Both the position numbers and the translations under genes were made by a program. From Candidatus Heimdallarchaeota archaeon (lineage in GTDB: Archaea; Asgardarchaeota; Heimdallarchaeia; Heimdallarchaeales; Heimdallarchaeaceae), in the NCBI GenBank assembly GCA_030603365.1, contig JAUVXV010000004.1, positions 62,001 to 126,000 of the forward strand: a DNA stretch of 64,000 nt, in the 5' to 3' direction. The notes under the pieces are model-generated. The model was not told the DNA's origin. It saw only the letters and a list, made by a program, of their open reading frames with translations, and ran no database searches. Positions within the stretch are counted from its first letter, which is position 1; each line of letters starts with the position of its first letter. Positions 43,320 through 52,837 of the stretch are shown one piece after another.

Positions 43320-44588
43320 ATGAGTAATGTTTTCCTAGGATATGATCACAGTAAAGGAGATTTCCACGAGTTAAAGGACGGTTCTAAATTCCAAACTCTA
43401 CTTGATACTGAATCAGGTGATATAGCCAGAAAATTGTCTGGATTAGGATTAGATGGTCTTTTAACTTTTAATCACGAAAAAGAAGAATGGCATCTTATTT
43501 TTGGTAGCCACCTCGGTCTTGTTGCACAAAGAACAGGAAGAAGAATAGCTGATACAATCAGTAGATCCGGATTCATGTTAGCTTCTGGAGAACGAGCTGG
43601 AACAAAATGTAGATTAGAACAAATAACTGAAGACAATATTGGTGACCTACACAAAACAGTACAAGAGAAATATATTGATACTGATCTTGGTGGTTTTCAG
43701 GGTGATTCAAGACAAGATTCCTTCCCAAGGAAGGTTTTTTCACAAGACATACCTCCACAAAAGGGAATACCTGTTGTAACACCAGAACCAGTAGAAGATC
43801 AGAAACTTATGCCCCCTCAAGATATATACGAGCCAAAGCCAATTGTTGAACCAACACATGAACCAGCAATCGAAGAATCTTATACACCAGAACCTGAGCC
43901 TGAACCTCAAACCATGGTTTTCTCTGAGCCTGAGCCAGTAACTGAACCAGAGCCTCCAGCTAAAACCTATGTAGAACCTGTGGTTGAACCAGTAACTGAA
44001 CCAGAGGTTAGTGAAGAACCAGTTGTTGAGGAAATGGTTAAAGAAACTGTCGAGGAAGTTGTTGAAGAAGTCGTTGAAGAAGTCGTTGAAGAAATAGCTG
44101 AAGCTGTAGCTGATGCCGTTGCTGAGGAGATTTCAGACGAAACAATATCTGGCGTGATAAAAGAGGCAATAGAAGAAAAAGCTGAAGAAATTGTAGAGAG
44201 CGTTGTTGACGAAGTAATGGAAGAAATTGAAGAAGAAATTGAAGAAGCTCTTGAAGAAGCTCTTGAAGAAGATAAACCACTTGAAGATGTGGTTGAGGAT
44301 ATTGTCGAAGAGGTCATTGAAGAAATTGTTGAGGAAGTAACTGACGCAGTAGAAGAAATCGCAGAAGACGCTATGGAAGATATAGTTGAAGAAGTTCTCG
44401 AAGAAACTGTCGAGGAAATAAGTGAAGAAAAAGCAGAACACATAGCTGAAGATGTCGTCGAAGAAGTTATTGAGAAAGTTACTGAAGATATTGTTGAAGA
44501 TGTCGTCGAAGAAAAAGTGGAAGAAATAACTGAAGCGGTTGAAGAAGCCGTTAAAGAAGAATTCAACATAGAAACTGAAGATGATTAA
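43320..44588 (+). CDS. Acidic low-complexity repeat protein
   Basis: A 422-residue protein in three parts. Residues 1-110 form a small alpha/beta domain (VFLGYDHSKGDFHELKDG, LLTFNHEKEEWHLIFG). Residues 150-220 are rich in E-P (PEPEPEPQ, EPVTEPE). Residues 225-422 are an extended series of E-V/I-E-E units (VEEVVEEVVEE and variants with A, D and T) predicted to be a very acidic helix or coiled coil. There is no signal peptide. The DNA repeats GAAGTTGTTGAA-type units. It may be a spacer or scaffold; function is unknown. Confidence 0.75.
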   Translation: MSNVFLGYDHSKGDFHELKDGSKFQTLLDTESGDIARKLSGLGLDGLLTFNHEKEEWHLIFGSHLGLVAQRTGRRIADTISRSGFMLASGERAGTKCRLEQITEDNIGDLHKTVQEKYIDTDLGGFQGDSRQDSFPRKVFSQDIPPQKGIPVVTPEPVEDQKLMPPQDIYEPKPIVEPTHEPAIEESYTPEPEPEPQTMVFSEPEPVTEPEPPAKTYVEPVVEPVTEPEVSEEPVVEEMVKETVEEVVEEVVEEVVEEIAEAVADAVAEEISDETISGVIKEAIEEKAEEIVESVVDEVMEEIEEEIEEALEEALEEDKPLEDVVEDIVEEVIEEIVEEVTDAVEEIAEDAMEDIVEEVLEETVEEISEEKAEHIAEDVVEEVIEKVTEDIVEDVVEEKVEEITEAVEEAVKEEFNIETEDD

Positions 44589-44655
44589 ATAATCTTCATT
44601 CTTTTTATTTATTTTTTACAAAATCCATTTAAAGAGAAATTATCCATTTGTCTTA

Positions 44656-45678
44656 ATGTCTGATAGAATACTGACGATTCTTGCAGGTGGATCTTCCCGA
44701 AGATTTCAGAATAACGAAGGTCGATGGTCAGACAAAGTACTAAAGGAATACAACAATAAACCACTATTGGTTCATTTACTGGAGGGATGCAGGAGATACT
44801 ATGACCTAGTTGGTATATCTGTAAACACAAAGGCAAGGAAAAGAACATATTCAAAAATAGTAAATTCTTATATCACAAATAAATTTGTTAAGTACATTAT
44901 TGATTTTAAGAAAGTCGCCTTTGAGGGTGTTCTAAAGGGAATTTATTCTACCATGGAATACTTTGAGAACAAATCAATACAATTTATCCCATCAGATAGA
45001 CCTTATCTCTTGTTTGAGATTCTAAAGGAATTGAAAGTTAAACCAAATGGGGTAAGTATTTTCAAATATTCTGATGGTATGATAGAACCACTACTGGCTT
45101 TATATGGTTCAAATTCAAGAATTTCATCAAAATTTCTCAATCTTTCATTGTCACGAGCTGATGTCCCCATACGGCTTTCACAGTATATTCAAACATATTG
45201 CATTGATGATTTATTAAAGAAAAACGATTTGTCAGCAGATATTTTTACTAATATTAATGTTCAAGGTAATTTAACCAGAGAAATAACAGAATTAGATGAT
45301 CTATCAAATATCTGTATACCTTCTCCTGAGAACATTGAAAAGCAATCTGAATTAATCTTAAATGACATAAATGATTATGAAGATGTCTTAGATGTTGCTA
45401 ATGAATTAATGGAGAAAGAACATTTCTATGCAGCTTATTTATTGTCTTTGTCTTCATTAAAGAAAAAGAAATTAGATTCAGAAGTATTCAAACAAATAGG
45501 AAAAGAAGCTCTTCTAAAAGAGCGAGAATACTGGAAGGTTAAAAATCTACCATTTCTTGAACTTCATGCTTTACAAGATTTAATCACTATTTTTCCAGAG
45601 GAACAAACGAGAGATAATATGAGTTCCGTGATAAAACTAAAAGAAAAAATGAAAATTAAATCCAGAAGGTTGAAATAG
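44656..45678 (+). CDS. MobA-like nucleotidyltransferase with C-terminal extension
   Basis: A 340-residue protein. The first 200 residues match the MobA fold: TILAGGSSRRF at 7-17, DKVLKEYNNKPLLVHLL, the FIPSDRPYL segment near 115 (metal-binding Asp) and EPLLALY. MobA adds GMP to molybdopterin to form MGD. The C-terminal 130 residues are helical (EDVLDVANELMEKEHFYAAYLLSLSSLKKKK) and have no partner I recognise. Its 3' end faces the formate dehydrogenase gene 10 bp away, supporting a role in its cofactor. Confidence 0.75.
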   Translation: MSDRILTILAGGSSRRFQNNEGRWSDKVLKEYNNKPLLVHLLEGCRRYYDLVGISVNTKARKRTYSKIVNSYITNKFVKYIIDFKKVAFEGVLKGIYSTMEYFENKSIQFIPSDRPYLLFEILKELKVKPNGVSIFKYSDGMIEPLLALYGSNSRISSKFLNLSLSRADVPIRLSQYIQTYCIDDLLKKNDLSADIFTNINVQGNLTREITELDDLSNICIPSPENIEKQSELILNDINDYEDVLDVANELMEKEHFYAAYLLSLSSLKKKKLDSEVFKQIGKEALLKEREYWKVKNLPFLELHALQDLITIFPEEQTRDNMSSVIKLKEKMKIKSRRLK

Positions 45679-45688
45679 ACTTCTGGAT

Positions 45689-48403
45689 CTATTCTTTTGA
45701 GACTTTGATAGCACAAACTTTGAATTCAGGAATTTTTGCTAAAGGATCTAAAGCATCAATTGTAAGAAGGTTTGCAGCAGATTCTTTATAGTGAAAAGAC
45801 ATGAAAACAAGACCTTCTTGGATTTTATTTGTAACCTTGGCAACTGTAGTAACTTTACCTCGTCTGGATTCAATTTTAATTTTGTCACCATCTTTAATAC
45901 CTAATTTTTCAGCATCTTTTGTATTAATTTGGCTTCTTTCAATAGGTCTTCTCTCATGTAATCCTTTGGATCTTCTAGACATCTCTCCAGTATGGAAGTG
46001 ATATAGAATACGTCCTGTAGTAAGCATGAAAGGATATTCTTTATCTGGTAATTCTGCAGGGTCGATATAGGAAATTGTATGGAATTTACCCTTACCTCTA
46101 CTGAATTCCTCTTGATGAAGGATTTTTGTTCCTTGATGATTCTTATCTTTGCAAGGCCATTGCAATCCAATTTCCTCAATTCTTTCATAGTTTATACCAG
46201 CATAAATCGGTGATGTTGAAGCAATTTCATCCATTATTTCACTTGGATGTTCGTACATCGCTGGAATACCAAATCGATTTAGAAGTTCAATTAATATTAC
46301 CCAATCGTCTTTTCTTTCTCCTACGGGTTCTATTGCTCTTCGCACTCTCTGAACTCGTCTTTCTGTATTAGTAAATGTTCCATCTTTTTCAGCAAAAGAC
46401 ACACCAGGGATAACAACATCAGCATACTTAGCTGTTTCTGTTAGGAAGATATCTTGTACAACGAGAAATTCAAGTTTATCAAGAGCATCACGTACATGGT
46501 TAACATTGGGATCGCTGAGAACAGGATTTTCACCCATTATGTAAATACCTCGAATGCCTCCGTCATAAGCTGCATTCATTATTTCAACAATTGTTAAACC
46601 ATTTTTGTCATCAAGGTTAGTAACATTCCAAGTTTTCTCAAACTTTGCTTTATTTTCTGGTTCAGTTACTTTCTGATAACCGGGATAAACATTAGGAAGA
46701 CCACCTACGTCACAAGCACCTTGAACATTATTTTGCCCTCTCAATGGATTAACCCCAGCTCCTGGACGACCTATATTTCCGGTTAACATAGCAAGATTTG
46801 CAAGGGATAAAACATTATCAGTACCTGTTGTATGTTGGGTAATACCCATTGAATAAACGATTGATGCTGTTTTAGCTTTTGCATACATTATGGCAGCATT
46901 CTTTACTTCCTCTACATCCACATTAGCTATTTTACACAGAGCATCTAAAGGGGTGTCCTTCAAACCTTTCTGATATTCTTCAAATCCTTCAGTTCTTTCC
47001 TTGATGAATTTTTCATCATAGAGGTTTTCTTCAAGAATTACTTTCATAAAAGCGTTAATTAGAGCAACATCAGAACCAGGTTTGTGTTGTAAATATATCT
47101 CTGAATAATCTACCAGTTCAATCCTACGTGGATCTGCAACAATCAATTTTGTTTTCTCTTGAGTTACTGCTTGCTTGATTTTCATCCCTATAACAGGATG
47201 AGCTTCTGTTGTATTGCTACCTATGATAAAAATAACTTCTGCATCATTTGCTAAATCGTCTATACTGTTTGTCATAGCTCCAGAACCAAATGCTTTTGCA
47301 AGACCTGTTACGGTGGAAGCATGACACAATCTAGCACAGTGATCAACATTATTTGTGCCAATACCAGCTCTAGCAAGCTTTTGCATAAGATAATTTTCTT
47401 CATTTGTACATTTAGCAGAAGCAAGAAAAGCTAGAGCATCAGGTCCGCTTTCATCTCGAATTGCTTTTAGCTTCTGTTCTATCAAATCAAAAGCTTCATC
47501 CCAGGAAGCTTCAACCAGTTCCCCATTCTTCTTTATTAAAGGAGTGTTTAGCCTATCTGGGTGATTGACAAAATCCCAACCAAAACGTCCTTTGACACAT
47601 AAAGCAGTTCCATTAACAACATTGTCAAGATTGGAATCAACATAAGAAATAGTGTTTGCATCTAGATTAGCTAGAATATCAAAATTACACCCAACTCCAC
47701 AATAAGAACAAATGGTAGTTGTTTTAGTTAATTCTTCACAAAATTCAGCATGTGTCATATGATGACTGGAAAGAGCACCAGAAGGACATAAGGCGACACA
47801 GTTTCCACAAGCAACACAACCAGAGGATTCAAAGCTTATTTCATCTTTAGGAAACGGATAACCATCAAATTTACCTCTTTCCATAGTAAGAACATTACAA
47901 ATCTGAAGCTCTTGAGTTACTCTTACACATAAACCACATTTAACACATGCGCTGGAATTAAAGGAGAAGAATTCATTATTTTCTCTCAAATCTTTTTCCT
48001 TTACTTCTTTTTCAATAGGTTCTTGATCACCAAGATATTTTTCTTCTAAGATTTTAATTTTACAACTCTGTCCTGTTCCACAAACAGAACATTCGTCTGC
48101 ATGTGATTTAACCATTTTTCGAATTAAAGCTGTTCTAGTTTTTACTATTCTCTCAGAATTAGTTTTGATGATAGCATTAGGTTGAGCAAGCTCTTTGCAA
48201 GAAGCTACTACTTTTGAAACACCATCAATCTCTTGTTCGACAACACAAACTCTGCATTTACCCGCAGGTTCTACTGCAGGATGATGACAAACAGTGGGTA
48301 TTTCTATTCCATTCTTTTCTGCAATTGTAAGGTAAGTTTCGTCAGAATAACCCTCTACCTCTTTACCATCAATTGTAATATTGATTTTCTCTCTACTTGA
48401 CAT
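45689..48403 (-). CDS. fdhA: Formate dehydrogenase alpha subunit (Mo/W-bisMGD) with NuoG-type Fe-S domains
   Basis: A 904-residue enzyme. The N-terminus has a plant-type 2Fe-2S domain (C39, C50, C53, C69), a His/Cys 4Fe-4S site (H101-x3-C105-x2-C108-x5-C114), and two ferredoxin clusters (C153-C156-C159; C196-C199-C202-C206). Then the FdhF catalytic domain begins with C232-C235-C239-C269. The Mo/W ligand is Cys360 followed by His361 in CARLCHASTV, so it is a non-selenocysteine form. GNIGRPGAGVNPLRGQNNVQGACDVG and the C-terminal TTGRILYHFHTG are diagnostic. It is probably a cytosolic NAD(P)H/ferredoxin-linked formate dehydrogenase; no beta or gamma subunits adjoin. Confidence 0.94.
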   Translation of the reverse strand: MSSREKINITIDGKEVEGYSDETYLTIAEKNGIEIPTVCHHPAVEPAGKCRVCVVEQEIDGVSKVVASCKELAQPNAIIKTNSERIVKTRTALIRKMVKSHADECSVCGTGQSCKIKILEEKYLGDQEPIEKEVKEKDLRENNEFFSFNSSACVKCGLCVRVTQELQICNVLTMERGKFDGYPFPKDEISFESSGCVACGNCVALCPSGALSSHHMTHAEFCEELTKTTTICSYCGVGCNFDILANLDANTISYVDSNLDNVVNGTALCVKGRFGWDFVNHPDRLNTPLIKKNGELVEASWDEAFDLIEQKLKAIRDESGPDALAFLASAKCTNEENYLMQKLARAGIGTNNVDHCARLCHASTVTGLAKAFGSGAMTNSIDDLANDAEVIFIIGSNTTEAHPVIGMKIKQAVTQEKTKLIVADPRRIELVDYSEIYLQHKPGSDVALINAFMKVILEENLYDEKFIKERTEGFEEYQKGLKDTPLDALCKIANVDVEEVKNAAIMYAKAKTASIVYSMGITQHTTGTDNVLSLANLAMLTGNIGRPGAGVNPLRGQNNVQGACDVGGLPNVYPGYQKVTEPENKAKFEKTWNVTNLDDKNGLTIVEIMNAAYDGGIRGIYIMGENPVLSDPNVNHVRDALDKLEFLVVQDIFLTETAKYADVVIPGVSFAEKDGTFTNTERRVQRVRRAIEPVGERKDDWVILIELLNRFGIPAMYEHPSEIMDEIASTSPIYAGINYERIEEIGLQWPCKDKNHQGTKILHQEEFSRGKGKFHTISYIDPAELPDKEYPFMLTTGRILYHFHTGEMSRRSKGLHERRPIERSQINTKDAEKLGIKDGDKIKIESRRGKVTTVAKVTNKIQEGLVFMSFHYKESAANLLTIDALDPLAKIPEFKVCAIKVSKE

Positions 48404-48586
48404 TTTTTTTCACCAGAAAAGGTAATATACACTTGGATTTCGATACTAGGAGGAAATAAAAAGTCTTTCGTTAAATAGTTTCAAGAATTGAGCAAAACTT
48501 TAATCTAGAAGATACTCTAAACATTTACATACAACCTTTGTTTAGATAGGGTAAGCTTTCGAAATTCAATAATTCAGAGGTAAAGA

Positions 48587-49627
48587 ATGTCAGAAACATC
48601 CCACAAGATTCTTTTTCAAAATTCACAAGATATGCAAGGTACTGAGAATGAATCAGTAGATCTTGTTGTTACATCTCCACCATATTGTATGGTTCAGATT
48701 TGGGATGAAGTCTTTTCTGAAATGAATCCAGAAATAAGAAAAGCTCTAGCAGATGAAAATGGTAATTTGGCTTTTGAATTGATGCACCAAGAGTTAGATA
48801 AAGTCTGGAATGAAGCTTATAGAGTACTTAAAACAAATGGCATTGCTTGCATAAATATTGGTGATGCTACAAGAAGTATAGGAAACAATTTCAAGCTTTA
48901 TGCATCTCATTCTCGTATTATCTCTCATTGCTGTAAAATTGGTTTTCAATGTCTTCCATTAATCATTTGGACCAAATTAACTAATGCACCAAACAAATTT
49001 ATGGGTTCAGGAATGCTTCCTCCTGGGGGATATGTTACTCTTGAACATGAGTATATTCTAATTTTAAGAAAGGGTGGAAAGAGAGAATTCAAAACTGAAG
49101 AAGAGAAGAAAGAACGACTTAATAGTTCCTATTTTTGGGAAGAAAGGAATAAATGGTTTTCAGATATATGGGATCTTAAAGGAGTACATCAAGCACTAAA
49201 TGGGGAAAATTTAAGGAAGAGAAGCGCAGCCTTCCCTTTTGAATTGGCTTACAGACTAATAAGCATGTATTCTCTAAAAGGAGACACTGTTTTAGATCCT
49301 TTCCTAGGTACAGGAACAACAATGCTTGCAGCAATGGCTTTAGAAAGAAATAGCATAAATGTAGAAATTGAAGAAAATTTCAAGGAAATAATTGATCAAA
49401 GAGTATTGGAAATCAAGGAACATGCAAATGAATTTAACAACAACAGAATTCAGGACCATATTGATTTTATCAAAGAATATTCTGAAAAATACGAAAAACC
49501 TCCTTATGAAAACGAAAAATATGGTTTTCCAGTAAAAACAAAACAAGAAATAGTTTTCAAACTAAGAGAAATTAGAGATGTTCGAAAATTCGATGACAAT
49601 CAATACAAAGTTATTTACCAAGATTAA
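48587..49627 (+). CDS. Site-specific DNA methyltransferase (beta class)
   Basis: A 346-residue methylase with motif IV first: DLVVTSPPYCM (T29-S-P-P-Y33), typical of N4-cytosine/N6-adenine beta-class enzymes. Motif I comes late in TVLDPFLGTGTTMLAAM (near 240). A central EYILILRKGGKREF region and target-binding residues lie between. No cognate restriction gene is adjacent. It may be an orphan methylase for regulation or defence. The divergent spacing from fdhA is about 180 bp. Confidence 0.9.
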   Translation: MSETSHKILFQNSQDMQGTENESVDLVVTSPPYCMVQIWDEVFSEMNPEIRKALADENGNLAFELMHQELDKVWNEAYRVLKTNGIACINIGDATRSIGNNFKLYASHSRIISHCCKIGFQCLPLIIWTKLTNAPNKFMGSGMLPPGGYVTLEHEYILILRKGGKREFKTEEEKKERLNSSYFWEERNKWFSDIWDLKGVHQALNGENLRKRSAAFPFELAYRLISMYSLKGDTVLDPFLGTGTTMLAAMALERNSINVEIEENFKEIIDQRVLEIKEHANEFNNNRIQDHIDFIKEYSEKYEKPPYENEKYGFPVKTKQEIVFKLREIRDVRKFDDNQYKVIYQD

Positions 49628-49691
49628 TTTTGTTTGACTTCTTTATATTTATAAGATATCTAAACATAGTAATCAGCAATAGAAGATTGAT

Positions 49692-50555
49692 GTGTTGTAT
49701 TTGAGAATAAAGACAGACGTAGCAGTGATTGTTCCAGAAAAGGATTTAGCTGCACAAACAATTTGGAATCAATTAAAAAACCAATCTCTTGTCAAAGAAA
49801 CAAATGAACGATTTGATGATAATCCAGTATTTTCATATGAAAAGGAACCTAATAAAATAAAATTCATTCATTCAACGAAAGATGGAGTGGAATCCAAACA
49901 TCTAGATTCAAAAATCGAAGCAAAACTCTACATATTTGCAAGCAGACATAGGGCTGCATCTGGAACACCAGCTCTTCTTATACATCCTACAGGAAATTGG
50001 TCGAAAATAACTCTAGCAGGAAGAGAGTCTGAACTTTCCTATACTTCTAGCTGGGCATTAAAGTATGGCTTAATGAAACTAAAAGAGAAGAAAGAACTTC
50101 ATAATCTAGAAGAGTTTAAAGTAGATTTAGAAATAACTCATCATGGTCCTACTGAACTGATGACACCTTTAATTTTCATGGAACTAGGAAGCAGTGAAGA
50201 ATTTTGGAAACATGAAAAAGGAGCAACAGCTGTGGGGGAAGCAATCATAGAAACAGCTGAAGGATTTATACGTCAAAACAATTTCTCAGGTCAAAGCTAT
50301 CTTGGGTTTGGTGGAAATCATTACGCGTATAGATTTCACAAACATCTAATGGAAAATAATGATGTTTTTATTGGTCATATAGCTCCAAAACATACCTTGG
50401 ATGATGTTACATTAGAAATTGTTCAAGAAGCATTTAACAAAACAATTGAAAAACCAGTAGGGGCTTTTGTAGATAAAAAGGGGGCAAGATCTGAGCAAAG
50501 GAAGAAGATAATTGAAATAGTAGAAGAATTGGGAAAAGAATGCATAATCCTCTAA
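49692..50555 (+). CDS. dtdA: D-aminoacyl-tRNA deacylase
   Basis: A 287-residue archaeal/plant-type (GEK1) zinc enzyme that frees tRNA from D-amino acids. Family markers are YIFASRHRAASGTPALLIHPTGNW, EITHHGPTELMTPLIFMELGSSEE, and YLGFGGNHYAYRF with metal-binding histidines. Length is normal. The start at 49692 is GTG; TTG at 49695 is an alternative. An ATG two bases upstream is out of frame. Confidence 0.95.
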   Translation: MLYLRIKTDVAVIVPEKDLAAQTIWNQLKNQSLVKETNERFDDNPVFSYEKEPNKIKFIHSTKDGVESKHLDSKIEAKLYIFASRHRAASGTPALLIHPTGNWSKITLAGRESELSYTSSWALKYGLMKLKEKKELHNLEEFKVDLEITHHGPTELMTPLIFMELGSSEEFWKHEKGATAVGEAIIETAEGFIRQNNFSGQSYLGFGGNHYAYRFHKHLMENNDVFIGHIAPKHTLDDVTLEIVQEAFNKTIEKPVGAFVDKKGARSEQRKKIIEIVEELGKECIIL

Positions 50556-50582
50556 TCAGTTAAGATAAGATTCTAACAATAC

Positions 50583-51671
50583 TTAATATTCCTGATAGAA
50601 TTCTTCAAACTCTTTAAGTTCATCTTTCAATCTGTTTAATTCTTCTGAATCTTCAGCACTAGGTTCTTCTTCTTCAAAAATATCAAAAGTCTTTAAGTTT
50701 AGATTTTTTCTAGCTTTCTGTTCTAGTTTGTTTATTCTTGTTCTTGTTGCAAAGAATTTCAGAAATTTAAATTTAAGCTTAGAGGATTTCTTTTCCCATT
50801 CTTCTGCAAAATTTCCACTTTCAATATTTTGTAGAATTTCACTCATTTTCTCTTTCAGAGGTAAGTTTCGAAACTTGATTCCTCTACTCATTGCACCATA
50901 TTGACTGGTATGGGAGTGAAGATTAACTTGTTTTACAAGACCTATTTTAGCCATCTTATGGTAGGTATAGCTCATCTCTTCAGACATAAACATTTCAATT
51001 AATACTGCTTCAAGCGGATATCCTGCATCAACTAATGTAAATATGCTAGTTAACAAAACTCGACCAAACGCGGGACCAAATGCTTGTTCATTAAAGAGAT
51101 CAAGCACTGCTTCTTGTTTAAAGTTTACATCAATTGCACCTTTTTTCAACGTGCCAATTGCTTTACAAAGGGCAAGAAGCTTTTCTTTAGCCTTGCCTGA
51201 CGCATCATTTTCAACATGAACAAAACTATAGAATCCTTCATTTGTAAGAAACCTTGCTCGAACACCTGCGCCAATCATTCTTGGTGCAATCATAAGAATA
51301 TCATGACTTTTAGAATCTTCAATTATATTAAAAGCAATATTATAACCACTAGCAAAGACTATTGCACCTTTCTTCTTTAGATTAGGCTTAATGTCGTTTT
51401 CATATGTGTCTTTCATAATTTCATCCGGAATTAGAAGAAAGAGAATGTCACAAAGACTAGTAGCTTTATCGATCGAATAAGCTTCAAATCCGTCCTTCTC
51501 TGCACGTTTCTTGTAATTGTCACTACGATTGCCAATAATAACTTTAAGTCCAGAATCTCTCATATTAAGAGCTTGGGCTCTTCCCTGGTTCCCATAACCA
51601 ATTACAGCAACTGTACCATCTCTTATAATATCTAGATTCCCATCCTTTTCAGTAAAGATGTTTTTATCCAT
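50583..51671 (-). CDS. Atypical ketol-acid reductoisomerase (IlvC)-like protein
   Basis: A 362-residue protein. The N-terminal Rossmann domain has VAVIGYGNQGRAQALNMRDSG and IGNRSD, and MIAPRMIGAGVR stands where IlvC has the MVAPKGPG-type loop. The C-terminal knotted domain carries DLFNEQAFGPAFGRVLL (IlvC: D-L-F-x-E-Q) and a SHTSQYG segment (IlvC: S-N-T-A-E-Y-G). The catalytic acids are partly conserved, but the loop residues differ. A charged C-terminal tail (EEEEPSAEDSEELNRLKDELKE) is additional. It may be a divergent KARI or a reductase with another substrate. Confidence 0.75.
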   Translation of the reverse strand: MDKNIFTEKDGNLDIIRDGTVAVIGYGNQGRAQALNMRDSGLKVIIGNRSDNYKKRAEKDGFEAYSIDKATSLCDILFLLIPDEIMKDTYENDIKPNLKKKGAIVFASGYNIAFNIIEDSKSHDILMIAPRMIGAGVRARFLTNEGFYSFVHVENDASGKAKEKLLALCKAIGTLKKGAIDVNFKQEAVLDLFNEQAFGPAFGRVLLTSIFTLVDAGYPLEAVLIEMFMSEEMSYTYHKMAKIGLVKQVNLHSHTSQYGAMSRGIKFRNLPLKEKMSEILQNIESGNFAEEWEKKSSKLKFKFLKFFATRTRINKLEQKARKNLNLKTFDIFEEEEPSAEDSEELNRLKDELKEFEEFYQEY

Positions 51672-51746
51672 GTTTAAAAGAAGAATTAACCTAATAAAAT
51701 TATTATGGTAATAAATGTTAAAAGTTAGTAAAGGGCTTTTTTTAGG

Positions 51747-51754
51747 TTTATATA
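51747..51754 (+). promoter_or_regulatory. TATA box for the SDR gene
   Basis: TTTATATA lies about 30 bp before the ATG at 51782, making an upstream in-frame Met at 51755 part of the promoter. Confidence 0.5.
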
Positions 51755-51781
51755 TTGTGTTTAAGAGATAAATCTGATAGT

Positions 51782-52669
51782 ATGAATACTGCAGAGAAGG
51801 AGGAAAAAAATAATTCTAAGTTAAAAGGAAAAGTAGTAGTCATTACAGGTGCTTCTTCAGGAATAGGGAAAGCTGTTGCATTATCTTTAGCTAAACACCA
51901 ACCAAAACTGGTCATTTTTGCAAGAAGAGAAAAAAAACTAATGCAAATAGCTAGAACTCTGAAGGAGCAAGGTATTAAACTTTTACCAATTGTAGGAGAT
52001 ATTAGAAACAGAGATGATAGGGAAAAATTAATTGATTCTACATTAAAAGTATTTGGGTCAATTGATGTTCTAATAAACAACGCAGGGTTAGGAAAAGCTA
52101 ACCTTTTCCTAGAACAACCCGAAGAGGAAATTGATGAACTAATTGAAACGAATTTCTTGTCCTTAGTTAAACTTACACAAAAAACTGTACAGATAATGAA
52201 GGAACAACAAAGTGGACACATAGTCAATTTATCTACATCTTTAGTTATGTTACCAGCCTATCCTTTTGCAGTCTATAATTCTACAAAATCTGCGATAATG
52301 ACTTTTGGAGATTCAATAAGAAAAGAGATGAAGGATTATGGGATTTCAGTATCCACGGTATTTCCAGGTCCTTATAATACCAATTTCCATGAAGTTGCAC
52401 ACTGTGGTATAGACAAATTCAAGGTTTATGATGTAACCAAATTAGCCAATAAAATTGTAAAATTACTCCTAAAACCAAAAGACAATCTGATACAACCCTG
52501 GTTCTTTTCGGTATATTCTTGTCTTTCTAAGAGATCTAATAGGTTTAGAAAGAAGGTTTCAATTGAAATAGGTGATTCCATATTAAGAGCAAAAAAACTA
52601 GCAGAGAACGAACTCAAGATAGAAAAAGAACAAATAAAAAGAGAAAAGGTACAAATCATAGCTCAGTAA
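51782..52669 (+). CDS. Short-chain dehydrogenase/reductase (classical)
   Basis: About 295 residues with TGASSGIGKAVAL (cofactor loop), FARREKK at the end of beta2 (Arg favours NADP), INNAGLGKA, and the catalytic Tyr-Lys in AVYNSTKSAIM with Ser in NLSTSLVML. The tail (about 235-295) is a basic, amphipathic extension (KRSNRFRKK). Substrate unknown. Start chosen from promoter spacing. Confidence 0.9.
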   Translation: MNTAEKEEKNNSKLKGKVVVITGASSGIGKAVALSLAKHQPKLVIFARREKKLMQIARTLKEQGIKLLPIVGDIRNRDDREKLIDSTLKVFGSIDVLINNAGLGKANLFLEQPEEEIDELIETNFLSLVKLTQKTVQIMKEQQSGHIVNLSTSLVMLPAYPFAVYNSTKSAIMTFGDSIRKEMKDYGISVSTVFPGPYNTNFHEVAHCGIDKFKVYDVTKLANKIVKLLLKPKDNLIQPWFFSVYSCLSKRSNRFRKKVSIEIGDSILRAKKLAENELKIEKEQIKREKVQIIAQ

Positions 52670-52740
52670 AAATGGGATTAACAACAAAATACCTAATCTA
52701 AGTTCTTTTTTTCTTGTTTTAATAGTGTTAAGAATAAATA

Positions 52741-52792
52741 GAAGCTAGCCTGAATTTTGAAGAATTATGTTGGATTTGGAGAAGCTAGCTTC
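52741..52792. repeat. GAAGCTAGC inverted-repeat pair between convergent genes
   Basis: GAAGCTAGC at 52741-52749 and GAAGCTAGCTTC at 52781-52792 can form a hairpin between the 3' ends of the SDR (+) and the small pilin-like gene (-). The same arms recur at 62881-62958. Confidence 0.45.
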
Positions 52793-52837
52793 AGAAAATA
52801 ATATTGATTACCATTTAAAAACACAAAAATTTGCGTT

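Noticed and set aside
43967..44569. Long Ser/Thr-rich frame on the minus strand of the acidic repeat gene
   Set aside because: It arises from the GAA/GTT repeats of the plus-strand gene; several frames are open there for the same reason and none has start signals.
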